Shown: positions 1 through 6,303 of the stretch, in pieces
Layout: each line of letters opens with the position of its first letter
Position numbering within the stretch: position 1 is the stretch's first letter
Assembly: GCA_902780985.1 (NCBI GenBank)
Contig: CACZHN010000140.1
Location: 1-6,576, forward strand
DNA: 6,576 nucleotides
Source of the DNA: an uncultured Lachnospiraceae bacterium
GTDB taxonomy: Bacteria; Bacillota_A; Clostridia; Lachnospirales; Lachnospiraceae
Reading direction: 5' to 3'
Made by a program: the position numbers and the translations under genes
The notes under the pieces: model-generated
Told to the model about the DNA's origin: nothing
Databases searched by the model: none
The model's input: only the letters and a program-made list of their open reading frames with translations

Positions 1-543
1 CAGTCAGCTCACTACGATGAGCTCGATTACAGCCGAGGGATTCTGTACAGCGGAAGAACGCTTATTTACAGAGAGACTGATCTTATTTCCGAAGAGCAGC
101 GGGTAGAGACTGAATATTATAAGAAAGTATATATGCCTAATAAGTGGCATTACTCGCTGCAGGTTATCCTTGCGCGTCATAAAGAGTTTGTCGGCTGCAT
201 TACTTTCTATAGAACGATTGGTAAAGAGAACTTTGAGTATGATGATATCTTTATCCTTGATGTGCTTAAGGACCACCTTGCTTACAGGCTTTATAACAGT
301 AAGAAGCAGTTCGAGGTCGTGGAGGAAAAGCTTACAATAAGCGAAGCGGTAAGAAAGTTCGAGCTTACCCGTAAAGAGCATACTGTGCTTAAGATGTTGA
401 TGGAGGGAAAGACGGTGGACGAAATCTGTGATGCGCTGACTATCACTTCCAATACTTTGAAAAAGCACATTCTGAATATCTACAGGAAACTTGGTATAAA
501 TAACAGAGTCCAGCTGTTTAAAATGATAAAGGAGATGGAATAA
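1..543 (+). CDS. LuxR-type transcriptional regulator, C-terminal part (5' end outside window)
   Basis: The frame is open from the first base, so this is the last 180 residues of a longer protein; the ATG at 133 is internal, not a start. The C-terminal ~60 residues form a LuxR/GerE-type helix-turn-helix: a 'LTRKEHTVLKML' helix, then 'TVDEICDALTIT', then the recognition helix around residues 150-164 with 'NTLKKHILNIYRKLGI'. The region before it (with 'FVGCITFYR' and 'DDIFILDVLKDHLAYRL') resembles the end of a GAF-like sensory domain as seen in GAF-LuxR regulators; no receiver domain is visible in this part. It probably binds DNA as a dimer and senses a ligand or signal through the missing N-terminal part. 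It lies directly upstream of the PII/polyamine transporter operon, and a perfect palindrome begins 3 bp after its stop codon, making it the obvious candidate regulator of that operon. The HTH family is secure; the target is inferred. Confidence 0.88.
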   Translation, partial: QSAHYDELDYSRGILYSGRTLIYRETDLISEEQRVETEYYKKVYMPNKWHYSLQVILARHKEFVGCITFYRTIGKENFEYDDIFILDVLKDHLAYRLYNSKKQFEVVEEKLTISEAVRKFELTRKEHTVLKMLMEGKTVDEICDALTITSNTLKKHILNIYRKLGINNRVQLFKMIKEME

Positions 544-545
544 AC

Positions 546-559
546 ACTACTTTAGTAGT
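546..559. promoter_or_regulatory. Perfect palindrome, candidate operator for the LuxR-type regulator
   Basis: ACTACT-TT-AGTAGT is a perfect 6-bp inverted repeat with a 2-bp centre, starting 3 bp after the stop of the LuxR-type gene. It lies upstream of the candidate promoter for the next operon, at a distance usual for an activator site. A near copy (13/14 when read on the other strand) occurs at 6167-6180 ahead of the second transcription unit. The repeats are seen in the sequence; operator function is inferred. Confidence 0.5.
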
Positions 560-578
560 AGATAAATGGTACTTTAGT
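548..578 (+). repeat. Two direct copies of TACTTTAGT spaced 22 bp (two helical turns)
   Basis: TACTTTAGT occurs at 548-556 (inside the palindrome) and again at 570-578, start to start 22 bp. Over 15 bp (546-560 against 568-582) 11 positions match. Spacing of about two helical turns puts both copies on one face of the DNA, as expected for tandem binding of an activator dimer. The second copy ends 4 bp before the candidate -35 at 583. Confidence 0.5.
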
Positions 579-582
579 TGAA

Positions 583-611
583 TTGATAAATGCTCATGAG
601 TAGCATATTAT
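583..611 (+). promoter_or_regulatory. Candidate sigma-A promoter for the PII-pot operon
   Basis: TTGATA (583-588), a 17-bp spacer, then TATTAT (606-611): each hexamer matches consensus at five of six positions with ideal spacing, predicting a start near 618. A perfect TATAAT also lies at 619-624, but without a recognisable -35; it could be an activator-dependent alternative with a start near 631. The region is AT-rich, so chance matches are possible. Either choice leaves the 640-668 hairpin in the leader RNA. Confidence 0.45.
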
Positions 612-639
612 TCAACCATATAATTCATAGAATGCTAGC

Positions 640-668
640 AAAGGGGCTGTCATAAAGACGGCCCCTTT
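640..668 (+). terminator. GGGGC/GCCCC hairpin: weak terminator of the luxR-type gene or leader attenuator
   Basis: A 12-bp stem (AAAGGGGCTGTC with GACGGCCCCTTT, one G-U pair) closes a 5-nt ATAAA loop. The U-tract is short (TTT followed by CTCATT), so termination may be leaky. Only 42 bp separate it from the PII start codon, including the ribosome binding site, too little for a complete separate sigma-A promoter. Transcription of the PII-pot operon therefore probably passes through it. The stem shares the 12-mer AGCAAAGGGGCT with the hairpin at 6268. Confidence 0.6.
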
Positions 669-710
669 CTCATTCTAAAAATCAAAACTTATTGAGAAGA
701 GGAGACTGCC

Positions 711-1070
711 ATGAAGGAATTAATGATGATCATCAGACCGGAGAAGCTTGAGGACATGAAGAAGATTCTTGATGAGGTTCACTGTGGTGGTATGACACTT
801 TCTACAGTAATGGGATGCGGAGCTCAGAAAGGTAATGTGGAATCCGATGAGAAGACCGTAAATGAGATTAAGGGCCTTAAGACCACGATCAATCTTCTCC
901 CTAAGATCAAAGTTGAAGTCGTAGTTGATGATAAGGATGTTGAGAAGATTATCATGCAGGTCCACAAGATATGTGCTACAGGACATATCGGAGACGGAAG
1001 GATCTTTGTAAAGCCGGTTGATGAAGCAGTAAGAATTCGTACCGGTGAGAGAGGCGTAAAGACCCTCTGA
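711..1070 (+). CDS. PII-family nitrogen regulatory protein with extended, tyrosine-free T-loop
   Basis: A 119-residue PII (GlnB/GlnK-like) trimeric signalling protein, which would bind ATP/ADP and 2-oxoglutarate and regulate partners through its T-loop. Seen: N-terminal 'MIIRPEKLEDMK', the 'GCGAQKG' element at 35-41 (Q39 and K40 as in GlnB), 'LLPKIKVEVVV' at 62-72 (K65 equivalent to GlnB K58), the C-terminal signature 'TGHIGDGRIF' at 90-99, and 'RIRTGERG' at 108-115 (nucleotide-binding arginines). Between G41 and the LPK element are 21 residues against 14 in E. coli GlnB. This 7-residue expansion has no tyrosine, so the Tyr51 uridylylation site is absent. GlnB K85 and K90 positions are H92 and R97. 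The start is set by AGAGGAG at 698-704, 6 nt upstream. It is the first gene of the operon, 25 bp before potA; PII genes more usually accompany ammonium transporters, nif genes or glnA. NifI-like subfamilies also have altered T-loops, so exact subfamily is open. Confidence 0.93.
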   Translation: MKELMMIIRPEKLEDMKKILDEVHCGGMTLSTVMGCGAQKGNVESDEKTVNEIKGLKTTINLLPKIKVEVVVDDKDVEKIIMQVHKICATGHIGDGRIFVKPVDEAVRIRTGERGVKTL

Positions 1071-1095
1071 TGAATCTCAACGAAGGCAGGAACAT

Positions 1096-2202
1096 ATGGG
1101 TTACATTGTTGAAATAGAAGGCGTTAATAAACTATATGGAAAGAACCATGTAGTAAAAGATCTGGACCTTAAGGTAGAGGAAGGAGAGTTTCTCACTCTT
1201 CTCGGTTCATCCGGCTGCGGCAAGACAACTACTCTTCGTATGATAGCCGGCTTCGAGGAACCTACAACAGGATCGATCAAGGTTGAAGGTGAGTCGATCG
1301 AGAGCAAGGAGCCTTACGAACGTAACGTTAATACGGTGTTTCAAAGTTATGCTCTTTTCCCGCACATGACTATCTTTGACAACATAGCCTACGGTCTGAA
1401 GATCAAGAAAGTACCAAAAGCTGAAATCAAAGAAAGAGTAATGGAGATGATGAGTCTCGTTCAGCTTGAAGGTTTTGAGAAAAGATATCCGAGTCAGTTG
1501 TCCGGTGGTCAGAAGCAGCGTGTTGCTATCGCGAGAGCACTCATCAACAGACCAAGAGTGCTTCTCCTGGACGAGCCGTTAGGAGCTCTGGATTTAAAGC
1601 TTAGAAAGCAGATGCAGCTTGAACTTAAGAGACTTCAGCAGAAGCTTAACATTACCTTCGTATATGTTACACACGATCAGGAGGAAGCGCTTACCATGAG
1701 TGACCGTATCGCTATCATGCACGACGGTATCCTCGATCAGCTCGGCACACCAAGCGAAATATACGAGCATCCGGCAACTAAGTTCGTAGCTACATTTATC
1801 GGAGAGACAAATGTATTCGACGGAACTGTTAATTTCATAAACGAAGATCATGTCGAAGTAATGATTGAGAATGGTTTTATCTGCGGAAAGGGAACTGAAT
1901 TTAAGTTTGGTGAGTACATCACAGTTTCCGTAAGACCTGAGATGATGAAGTTCTCGACCTCTCCGGTCGACGGGTTTGGAATTCACGCATACGTAAAGGA
2001 TTACATCTATGTAGGTTCCATTCTTAAGTGTATCGCTTCACTTCCTAACGGAAATGAACTTAAGATCGAGAGGCTTGCAGGTCAGGAGCTCCCTGAGATC
2101 GGTTCTCCTATATATCCTTACTGGAATATAGAAGACGCAGTGCTGATTAAGAACAGAGAAAACAATATTTTTGAGGCTTTGGACAGTATCGTTCTTGCTT
2201 AA
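1096..2202 (+). CDS. potA: Polyamine-type ABC transporter ATP-binding protein
   Basis: A 368-residue ATPase that would power import of spermidine/putrescine or a related amine on the cytoplasmic face of the membrane, as a dimer with the two permeases encoded next. Motifs in order: Walker A GSSGCGKTT (37-45), Q-loop 'NTVFQSYALFPHMT' (Q83), ABC signature LSGGQKQR (135-142), Walker B 'VLLLDEPLGALD' (155-166, catalytic E160), D-loop, and H-loop 'THDQ' (H193). The remainder (~235-365) fits a TOBE domain, as in PotA and other CUT1/POT-type ATPases. Length is close to E. coli PotA (378). All catalytic residues are present. The ribosome site is modest (AAGGCAGG at 1083-1090), and the gene lies 25 bp after the PII gene and 13 bp before potB. 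Specificity cannot be read from the ATPase alone; the permeases and binding protein support the polyamine assignment. Confidence 0.93.
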   Translation: MGYIVEIEGVNKLYGKNHVVKDLDLKVEEGEFLTLLGSSGCGKTTTLRMIAGFEEPTTGSIKVEGESIESKEPYERNVNTVFQSYALFPHMTIFDNIAYGLKIKKVPKAEIKERVMEMMSLVQLEGFEKRYPSQLSGGQKQRVAIARALINRPRVLLLDEPLGALDLKLRKQMQLELKRLQQKLNITFVYVTHDQEEALTMSDRIAIMHDGILDQLGTPSEIYEHPATKFVATFIGETNVFDGTVNFINEDHVEVMIENGFICGKGTEFKFGEYITVSVRPEMMKFSTSPVDGFGIHAYVKDYIYVGSILKCIASLPNGNELKIERLAGQELPEIGSPIYPYWNIEDAVLIKNRENNIFEALDSIVLA

Positions 2203-2215
2203 GGTGGTGGAGTAA

Positions 2216-3094
2216 ATGGAAAAGACGCTCACAAGACATCAGTGGAGAAGCAACACTCTTCCTGCCATGGTTATGGTCGGACCGGTTGTCCTTGTTCTCG
2301 TTTTGCTTGTTGCATTGCCGCTTATCTACATTGCCGTTATGAGCTTTTGTTCACTTGATGTGTACAACAATGTATCTTATGAATTCACTTTAGATAACTA
2401 TGCCGCTCTTTTCTATCCTGACTACATGAAGATATACGGACAGTCGCTTTTGATCGCTTTCTTAAGTACTGTAATCAGTCTTTTGATCAGTTATCCTTTT
2501 GCATTCATAATCGCAAGAGCTGATAAGAAGATTAAGAACCTTCTGTATATGTTGGTAATCATTCCTTTCTGGACTAATTCACTTATCAGAATCTACGGTT
2601 GGAGAACATTCCTTGGAACTACAGGTTGGCTTAACAAGATGCTTCTTGGAATCGGAATTATAAATGAACCTTTAGATCTTCTTTATACTCCGGCAACAAC
2701 GGTTCTTGGTATGGTTTACTGCCTGATGCCATTCATGATCCTTCCTTTGTATACAGCAATCGAGAAGCTTGATAACAGCTTGCTTGAAGCTTCTTCGGAT
2801 CTTGGAGCAAAGCCTTATAAGACATTCTTTAATGTCATTATTCCTTTGACATCAAGCGGAATCTTTTCCGGCTCGATCATGGTTTTCATCCCGTGTCTCG
2901 GTTACTTCTTCGTATCCAATATCCTGGGCGGCGGCAACACTGATATGATCGGAAACCTTATCGAGAGACAGTTTACAAAGGCTAACAACTGGCCTTTGGG
3001 TGCAGCGTTGTCGATCATCCTGATTCTCATAACACTTATCCTCGTAAAGCTTTATCAGAAAGCCGGCGGGGATCTTGAGAATCTCGGAGCGTAA
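2216..3094 (+). CDS. potB: Polyamine-type ABC transporter permease (PotB)
   Basis: An integral membrane permease of 292 residues with about six hydrophobic segments (roughly 18-43, 78-100, 110-130, 162-183, 217-240, 263-282). The segment 'PFWTNSLIRIYG' at 117-128 is essentially the one in E. coli PotB, as are 'LPFM'-like 'MPFMILPLY' and 'AIEKLDNSLLEA'. The EAA loop that docks on the ATPase is 'EASSDLGA' starting at residue 191, followed by 'TFFNVIIPLT'. A GGTGGTGG stretch at 2203-2210 lies just after the potA stop and serves as ribosome site; GGAG at 2209-2212 would be unusually close to the ATG. An alternative start at Met18 would remove the charged N-terminus and is less likely. It should pair with PotC in the membrane to form the translocation pore. 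Confidence 0.93.
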   Translation: MEKTLTRHQWRSNTLPAMVMVGPVVLVLVLLVALPLIYIAVMSFCSLDVYNNVSYEFTLDNYAALFYPDYMKIYGQSLLIAFLSTVISLLISYPFAFIIARADKKIKNLLYMLVIIPFWTNSLIRIYGWRTFLGTTGWLNKMLLGIGIINEPLDLLYTPATTVLGMVYCLMPFMILPLYTAIEKLDNSLLEASSDLGAKPYKTFFNVIIPLTSSGIFSGSIMVFIPCLGYFFVSNILGGGNTDMIGNLIERQFTKANNWPLGAALSIILILITLILVKLYQKAGGDLENLGA

Positions 3095-3111
3095 GAAAGG
3101 AGGAATACGAT

Positions 3112-3906
3112 ATGAAAAGCACAAAAGGAAAGAAAGCATTATCCGTAGTGTTCTGTACATTCGTTTATATATTCTTCTTTCTTCCGATCGCAGTGATTGT
3201 AGCTAACTCTTTTAACGCTACTACTACTAAGCCTTATCTTTCCTGGAAGGGATTTACATTTGACTGGTACATAAAGCTTTTCTCGAACGAGAAGCTTCTT
3301 GAGGCTTTTGGAGTAACCGTAATACTTGCTCTCGTCTGTACGGTTGTTGCGACTTCCATAGGAACACTTGCCGCAGTCGGTATGTACCGTTACAACTTCA
3401 AGGGAAAGAGCATTATCAACGCTATGCTCTATATCCCGGTTGTAATCCCGGAAATCGTACAGGGTATCTCTCTGCTTACCTTGTTTGCCAGAGGGATCAG
3501 TATTCCGCGTGGACTTCTGACTCTTATCCTGGCTCATGTAACGTTCTGTGTGCCTTACGTAATCTTCAATGTCCGTGCAAGGCTTTCAGGCTATGATGGT
3601 TCGATCGAAGAAGCAAGCATGGACCTAGGAGCTGACAGAATTAAGACATTTTTTAATATCACACTTCCTGTCCTGGCTCCCGGTATCGCCGGCGGTGCAC
3701 TTCTTGCATTTACTCTTTCCATCGATGACGTGATCGTAAGTTACTTCGTTTACGGTCAGACAAAGACTTATCCGATCGCAGTTATGGAAAGTATCAAGAG
3801 TGGTGTGTCCCCTGATGTAAACGCACTTTCTACTCTCGTTCTCATCGGAACGATCATTCTCGTAGTTCTTACACAGTCAGATTTGCTGAAGCGTAAGGGC
3901 GCATAA
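3112..3906 (+). CDS. potC: Polyamine-type ABC transporter permease (PotC)
   Basis: A 264-residue membrane permease, the same length as E. coli PotC. Hydrophobic segments lie at about 9-32, 64-90, 102-125, 131-152, 185-207 and 238-256. Shared PotC features include 'ANSFNATT' after the first helix, 'MYRYNFKGKS' at 91-100, the EAA loop 'EEASMDLGADRIKTFF' at 166-181, 'TLSIDDVIVSYFV' at 201-213 and 'GVSPDVNALSTL' at 231-242. A strong AAAGGAGG (3096-3103) precedes the ATG by 8 nt. It follows potB by 17 bp and would form the heterodimeric channel with it. No frameshift or missing element is seen. Confidence 0.93.
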   Translation: MKSTKGKKALSVVFCTFVYIFFFLPIAVIVANSFNATTTKPYLSWKGFTFDWYIKLFSNEKLLEAFGVTVILALVCTVVATSIGTLAAVGMYRYNFKGKSIINAMLYIPVVIPEIVQGISLLTLFARGISIPRGLLTLILAHVTFCVPYVIFNVRARLSGYDGSIEEASMDLGADRIKTFFNITLPVLAPGIAGGALLAFTLSIDDVIVSYFVYGQTKTYPIAVMESIKSGVSPDVNALSTLVLIGTIILVVLTQSDLLKRKGA

Positions 3907-3945
3907 TACAAGTTTATTTTAAATTAGAAATAGGAGGTATTTCTT

Positions 3946-5001
3946 ATGAAGAAAAGAGGAGTTTTAAGTCTGGTGATGTCATTTTGTGTTGCTGCAATGG
4001 CGCTGCTGCCGGGTTGCTCATCTGACAAGGGAGAGAACGGTGAACTGAATGTTTTCGTTTGGACAGAGTATGTATCAGACGAAGCGATCAGTGCTTTCGA
4101 ACAGCAGACAGGCATTAAGGTCAATCTTTCTACCTTCTCTTCAAATGAGGAAATGCTTGCAAAGCTGAAGTCAGAGGCTGAGGGTACATACGATATTATC
4201 CTTCCTAGCGACTACATGGTTGAGAGCCTTATTGCTCAGGATATGCTTGAACCTATCGATATCTCTACAATGGATAATATCAGCAATATCAATCCTATTT
4301 ACCTCAACCCTTCCTATGATCCGGGTAATCAGTATTCCGTTCCTTATCAGGGCGGTGTTGCAGCTATAGCTGTAAATACGGCAGTTTGTGATGCGCAGAT
4401 CACAAGTTATGCAGATCTGTTTAACCCGGAACTTGCAGGTCAGCTTGTAGTGCTTGATGACTTCAGAGCTGTTATAGGTATCACAGCTAAGTCCCTTGGT
4501 TATTCAATGAGTGAGACGGATCCGGAAGTCCTTGCCGAGATCGAGGCACAGCTGCTTGAGCTTGAGGACAATATCGCACTTTACGATTCTGATTCTCCGA
4601 AGACAGCTTTGATCTCCGGAGACGCATCCGTTGGTATGGTATGGAGTGCCGAGATTGCTTTGGCTATGGAAGAGAATCCCGATATCGAGATTATATTCCC
4701 GGAAGAGGGATGCTACCTGTTCCTTGACAACTGGTGTATCCCTAAGGGTGCTTCTAACTACGATAACGCCTGTACATTTATGAACTTCATGATGAGTGAA
4801 GAGGCAGCTGTTATGAACCTTGAGGCTTTCCCTTATCTGACAACTAACATGGCAGCTCTTGATGCAATGGGTGCTGAATATGTTGAGAACGAAGCTAAGA
4901 ATCCTCCTGCAGAAGTAATCGCTGCCGGTGAGTTCTGCCGTAGCCTTGATGCTGAGACGCTTACGATCTACGACGAGATGTGGACAGAGCTTAAGGGTTA
5001 A
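3946..5001 (+). CDS. potD: Polyamine-type substrate-binding lipoprotein (PotD-like)
   Basis: A 351-residue extracellular binding protein that captures the amine and delivers it to PotBC. The N-terminus is a lipoprotein signal: 'MKKRG', a hydrophobic stretch and lipobox LPGC with lipidated Cys24, anchoring it on the outer face of the membrane. PotD-like segments follow: 'WTEY' (39-42), 'PSDY' (87-90), 'SVPYQGG' (131-137), 'MVWSAE' (231-236), 'FLDNWCIP' (259-266) and 'YLTTNMAA' (297-304). Against E. coli PotD ligand residues, W34, Y37, S83, Y85, W229, D257 and Y293 appear kept as W39, Y42, S88, Y90, W233, D261 and Y297. E171 and W255 appear replaced by A175 and F259 (by-eye alignment). The ligand may therefore not be spermidine. 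Ribosome site TAGGAGGT at 3931-3938. It follows potC by 39 bp, the largest gap in the operon, with no terminator visible there. Confidence 0.92.
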   Translation: MKKRGVLSLVMSFCVAAMALLPGCSSDKGENGELNVFVWTEYVSDEAISAFEQQTGIKVNLSTFSSNEEMLAKLKSEAEGTYDIILPSDYMVESLIAQDMLEPIDISTMDNISNINPIYLNPSYDPGNQYSVPYQGGVAAIAVNTAVCDAQITSYADLFNPELAGQLVVLDDFRAVIGITAKSLGYSMSETDPEVLAEIEAQLLELEDNIALYDSDSPKTALISGDASVGMVWSAEIALAMEENPDIEIIFPEEGCYLFLDNWCIPKGASNYDNACTFMNFMMSEEAAVMNLEAFPYLTTNMAALDAMGAEYVENEAKNPPAEVIAAGEFCRSLDAETLTIYDEMWTELKG

Positions 5002-5016
5002 TACAGAGGCGATACT

Positions 5017-6165
5017 ATGAAAATTGATTTTCTTTATTTAAATGAAGAAGATATGCTGAAGGCGGGCGTCTTAGACGCCCGCCGATGCATAGAAACCATG
5101 CGTGAGACTATGGCGCTTTTTGGGAGACACGATTATCTTCTCGGCGGTCCCAAAGGTGATGAGCATGGTCTTCAGATGAACTTTCCGCAGAAGTCCGACA
5201 TCGAGGATTTCCCGGTTGAGGATGGACCCGACAGAAGATTTATGGCAATGCCGGCATATCTTGGCGGCAGATTCCATATCGCAGGACAAAAATACTACGG
5301 ATCTAATTCCAATAACACAAAGTTTCAGCTTCCCAGATCCATTCTTATGGTTACTTTATCTGATGTAGATACAGGTGCTCCCAAGGCCATTATGTCTGCG
5401 AACCTTTTAAGCGCCATGAGAACGGGTGCCATGCCTGCTATGGCGGCAACGTATCTTGCCAACAAAGATTCTAAGGTTCTGTCTCTTATCGGTCCGGGAG
5501 TAATTAACAAGTGTGCTTTAAGATGCTATATGGAGGTCCTTCCGGAAATAGACACTGTTAAGCTTCGCGGCTCATCTTCAAAGTCTAAGTCTGCCATAGC
5601 AATGAAGGAGTATATCGGGGAGAATTACCCTCAGGTTAAAAACATTATTCTATGTGATAGCCTGGAAGAAGCCTGTCGTGATGCAGATGTTATCAGTGAA
5701 GCCATGTCAGCTTCCCCTGCTAACTTGGAGGAGTTCAAGAAAGAGTGGTTCAAGAAGGGAGCTACCGTGTTCTCTCTCGGCAGCTTCTTGTGGAGAGATT
5801 TCGACGCGCTTACTGATACCAGGATGGTAGTTGATAACTACGGTATGTATGAGAAGTACATGAGTAACTTTATCGCCCGTGGTCCTGTAGATCAGATTGG
5901 TAATAAGCGTGAGTGGGTAATTATGGGTATACATTTTGTCCACCTCGTTCAGACAGGCAAGATCAGAAGAGAAGATGTTGTAAATTTGAGTGACATCATT
6001 AACGGTAAGTCGGAAGGCCGTACATCTCATGATGAGATCGTAATGTGCAGCAGCGGCGGACTGGCTTTGGAGGATCTTTCCTGGGGATATGAGTGCTACC
6101 AAAAGGCTCTAGAAGAGGGAATCGGTCAAAAACTCAATTTGTGGAATGAACCATATATGTATTAA
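5017..6165 (+). CDS. Ornithine cyclodeaminase/mu-crystallin family protein ('tyramine oxidase subunit B' group)
   Basis: A 382-residue soluble protein of the ornithine cyclodeaminase/mu-crystallin superfamily, whose members use NAD(P) to deaminate or reduce amino acids and imines. Seen: 'FMAMPAYLGG' (75-84), 'AGQKYYGSN' with K92 at the place of the family's substrate lysine, 'GAPKAIMSANLLSAMRTG' (120-137, with R135), the nucleotide-binding glycine motif 'GPGVIN' (159-164), 'VVDN' with D273 near the position of the catalytic aspartate of ornithine cyclodeaminase, and the C-terminal 'SSGGLALEDLSWG' and 'GIGQKLNLW'. Databases commonly name close relatives 'tyramine oxidase subunit B'; I know no proof of that function, so substrate is left open. 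It starts 15 bp after potD behind AGAGG (5005-5009) and is probably the last gene of the operon. The N-terminal 'KIDFLYLNE' shared with the copy at 6340 confirms the start. Codons 15-23 contain an exceptional GC-rich inverted repeat, listed separately. Confidence 0.87.
   Translation: MKIDFLYLNEEDMLKAGVLDARRCIETMRETMALFGRHDYLLGGPKGDEHGLQMNFPQKSDIEDFPVEDGPDRRFMAMPAYLGGRFHIAGQKYYGSNSNNTKFQLPRSILMVTLSDVDTGAPKAIMSANLLSAMRTGAMPAMAATYLANKDSKVLSLIGPGVINKCALRCYMEVLPEIDTVKLRGSSSKSKSAIAMKEYIGENYPQVKNIILCDSLEEACRDADVISEAMSASPANLEEFKKEWFKKGATVFSLGSFLWRDFDALTDTRMVVDNYGMYEKYMSNFIARGPVDQIGNKREWVIMGIHFVHLVQTGKIRREDVVNLSDIINGKSEGRTSHDEIVMCSSGGLALEDLSWGYECYQKALEEGIGQKLNLWNEPYMY
5061..5083 (+). repeat. Perfect GC-rich inverted repeat inside the coding region
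   Basis: GGCGGGCGTC (5061-5070), a TTA loop, then GACGCCCGCC (5074-5083): a perfect 10-bp RNA stem, or 11 bp around a single central T as DNA. It spans codons 15-23 of the cyclodeaminase-family gene and is far more GC-rich than its surroundings. No U-tract follows, so it is not an ordinary terminator. The paralogue at 6340 has no such repeat at the equivalent codons. Confidence 0.9.
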
Positions 6166-6166
6166 T

Positions 6167-6180
6167 ACTACTAAAGTGGT
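6167..6180. promoter_or_regulatory. Second candidate operator, near-copy of the 546-559 palindrome
   Basis: ACTACTAAAGTGGT begins 1 bp after the stop of the preceding gene. Read on the reverse strand it is ACCACTTTAGTAGT, matching the upstream palindrome at 13 of 14 positions. The same placement, just past a stop codon and roughly 95-100 bp before a GGGGC hairpin, recurs ahead of the PII gene, suggesting a shared regulator. No good TTGACA-type promoter is visible here; TATAGT at 6252-6257 is the best -10 candidate. Confidence 0.42.
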
Positions 6181-6190
6181 ACTCGTACCA
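6177..6190. repeat. TGGTAC-TC-GTACCA palindrome
   Basis: A perfect 6-bp inverted repeat with a 2-bp centre, overlapping the right edge of the operator-like site at 6167-6180. Further GGTAC/GTACC elements follow at 6234-6238, 6304-6308 and 6317-6321, the last two able to form a small 5-bp hairpin just before the ribosome site of the next gene. Function is unknown; it may be a second protein-binding site or RNA structure. Confidence 0.5.
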
Positions 6191-6267
6191 GTATTTGACC
6201 AGAATAATGGTGTTTTTTGGTAATTGAAGGGTGGTACCGGAGAGCGTAAATTATAGTCAAATAAAGC

Positions 6268-6303
6268 AAAGGGGCTTCTGACAGTGGTCGGAAGCCCCTT
6301 TTT
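6268..6303 (+). terminator. Intrinsic terminator (end of PII-pot operon, in the leader of the next gene)
   Basis: A 15-bp stem (AAAGGGGCTTCTGAC with GTCGGAAGCCCCTTT, one G-U pair) closes an AGTG loop and runs into TTTTT at 6299-6303: a textbook rho-independent terminator. It lies 102 bp after the stop of the cyclodeaminase-family gene and only 36 bp before the start of its paralogue. It could end the operon, attenuate the next gene, or both. Confidence 0.85.

Noticed and set aside
4..468. Antisense 154-codon open frame over the LuxR-type gene
   Set aside because: It lies opposite a clearly recognisable coding frame, resembles no family, and has no ribosome site of note; it is a shadow frame.
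133..543. Treating the ATG at 133 as the start of the LuxR-type gene
   Set aside because: The frame is open upstream to base 1 and the encoded residues continue a GAF-like domain; no ribosome site precedes 133.
1594..1986. Antisense open frame opposite potA
   Set aside because: It overlaps the ATPase and TOBE-domain coding sequence with all motifs intact on the + strand; its translation has no domain signature.
5707..6102. Antisense open frame opposite the cyclodeaminase-family gene
   Set aside because: It is opposite conserved C-terminal motifs of the + strand gene and shows no family features.
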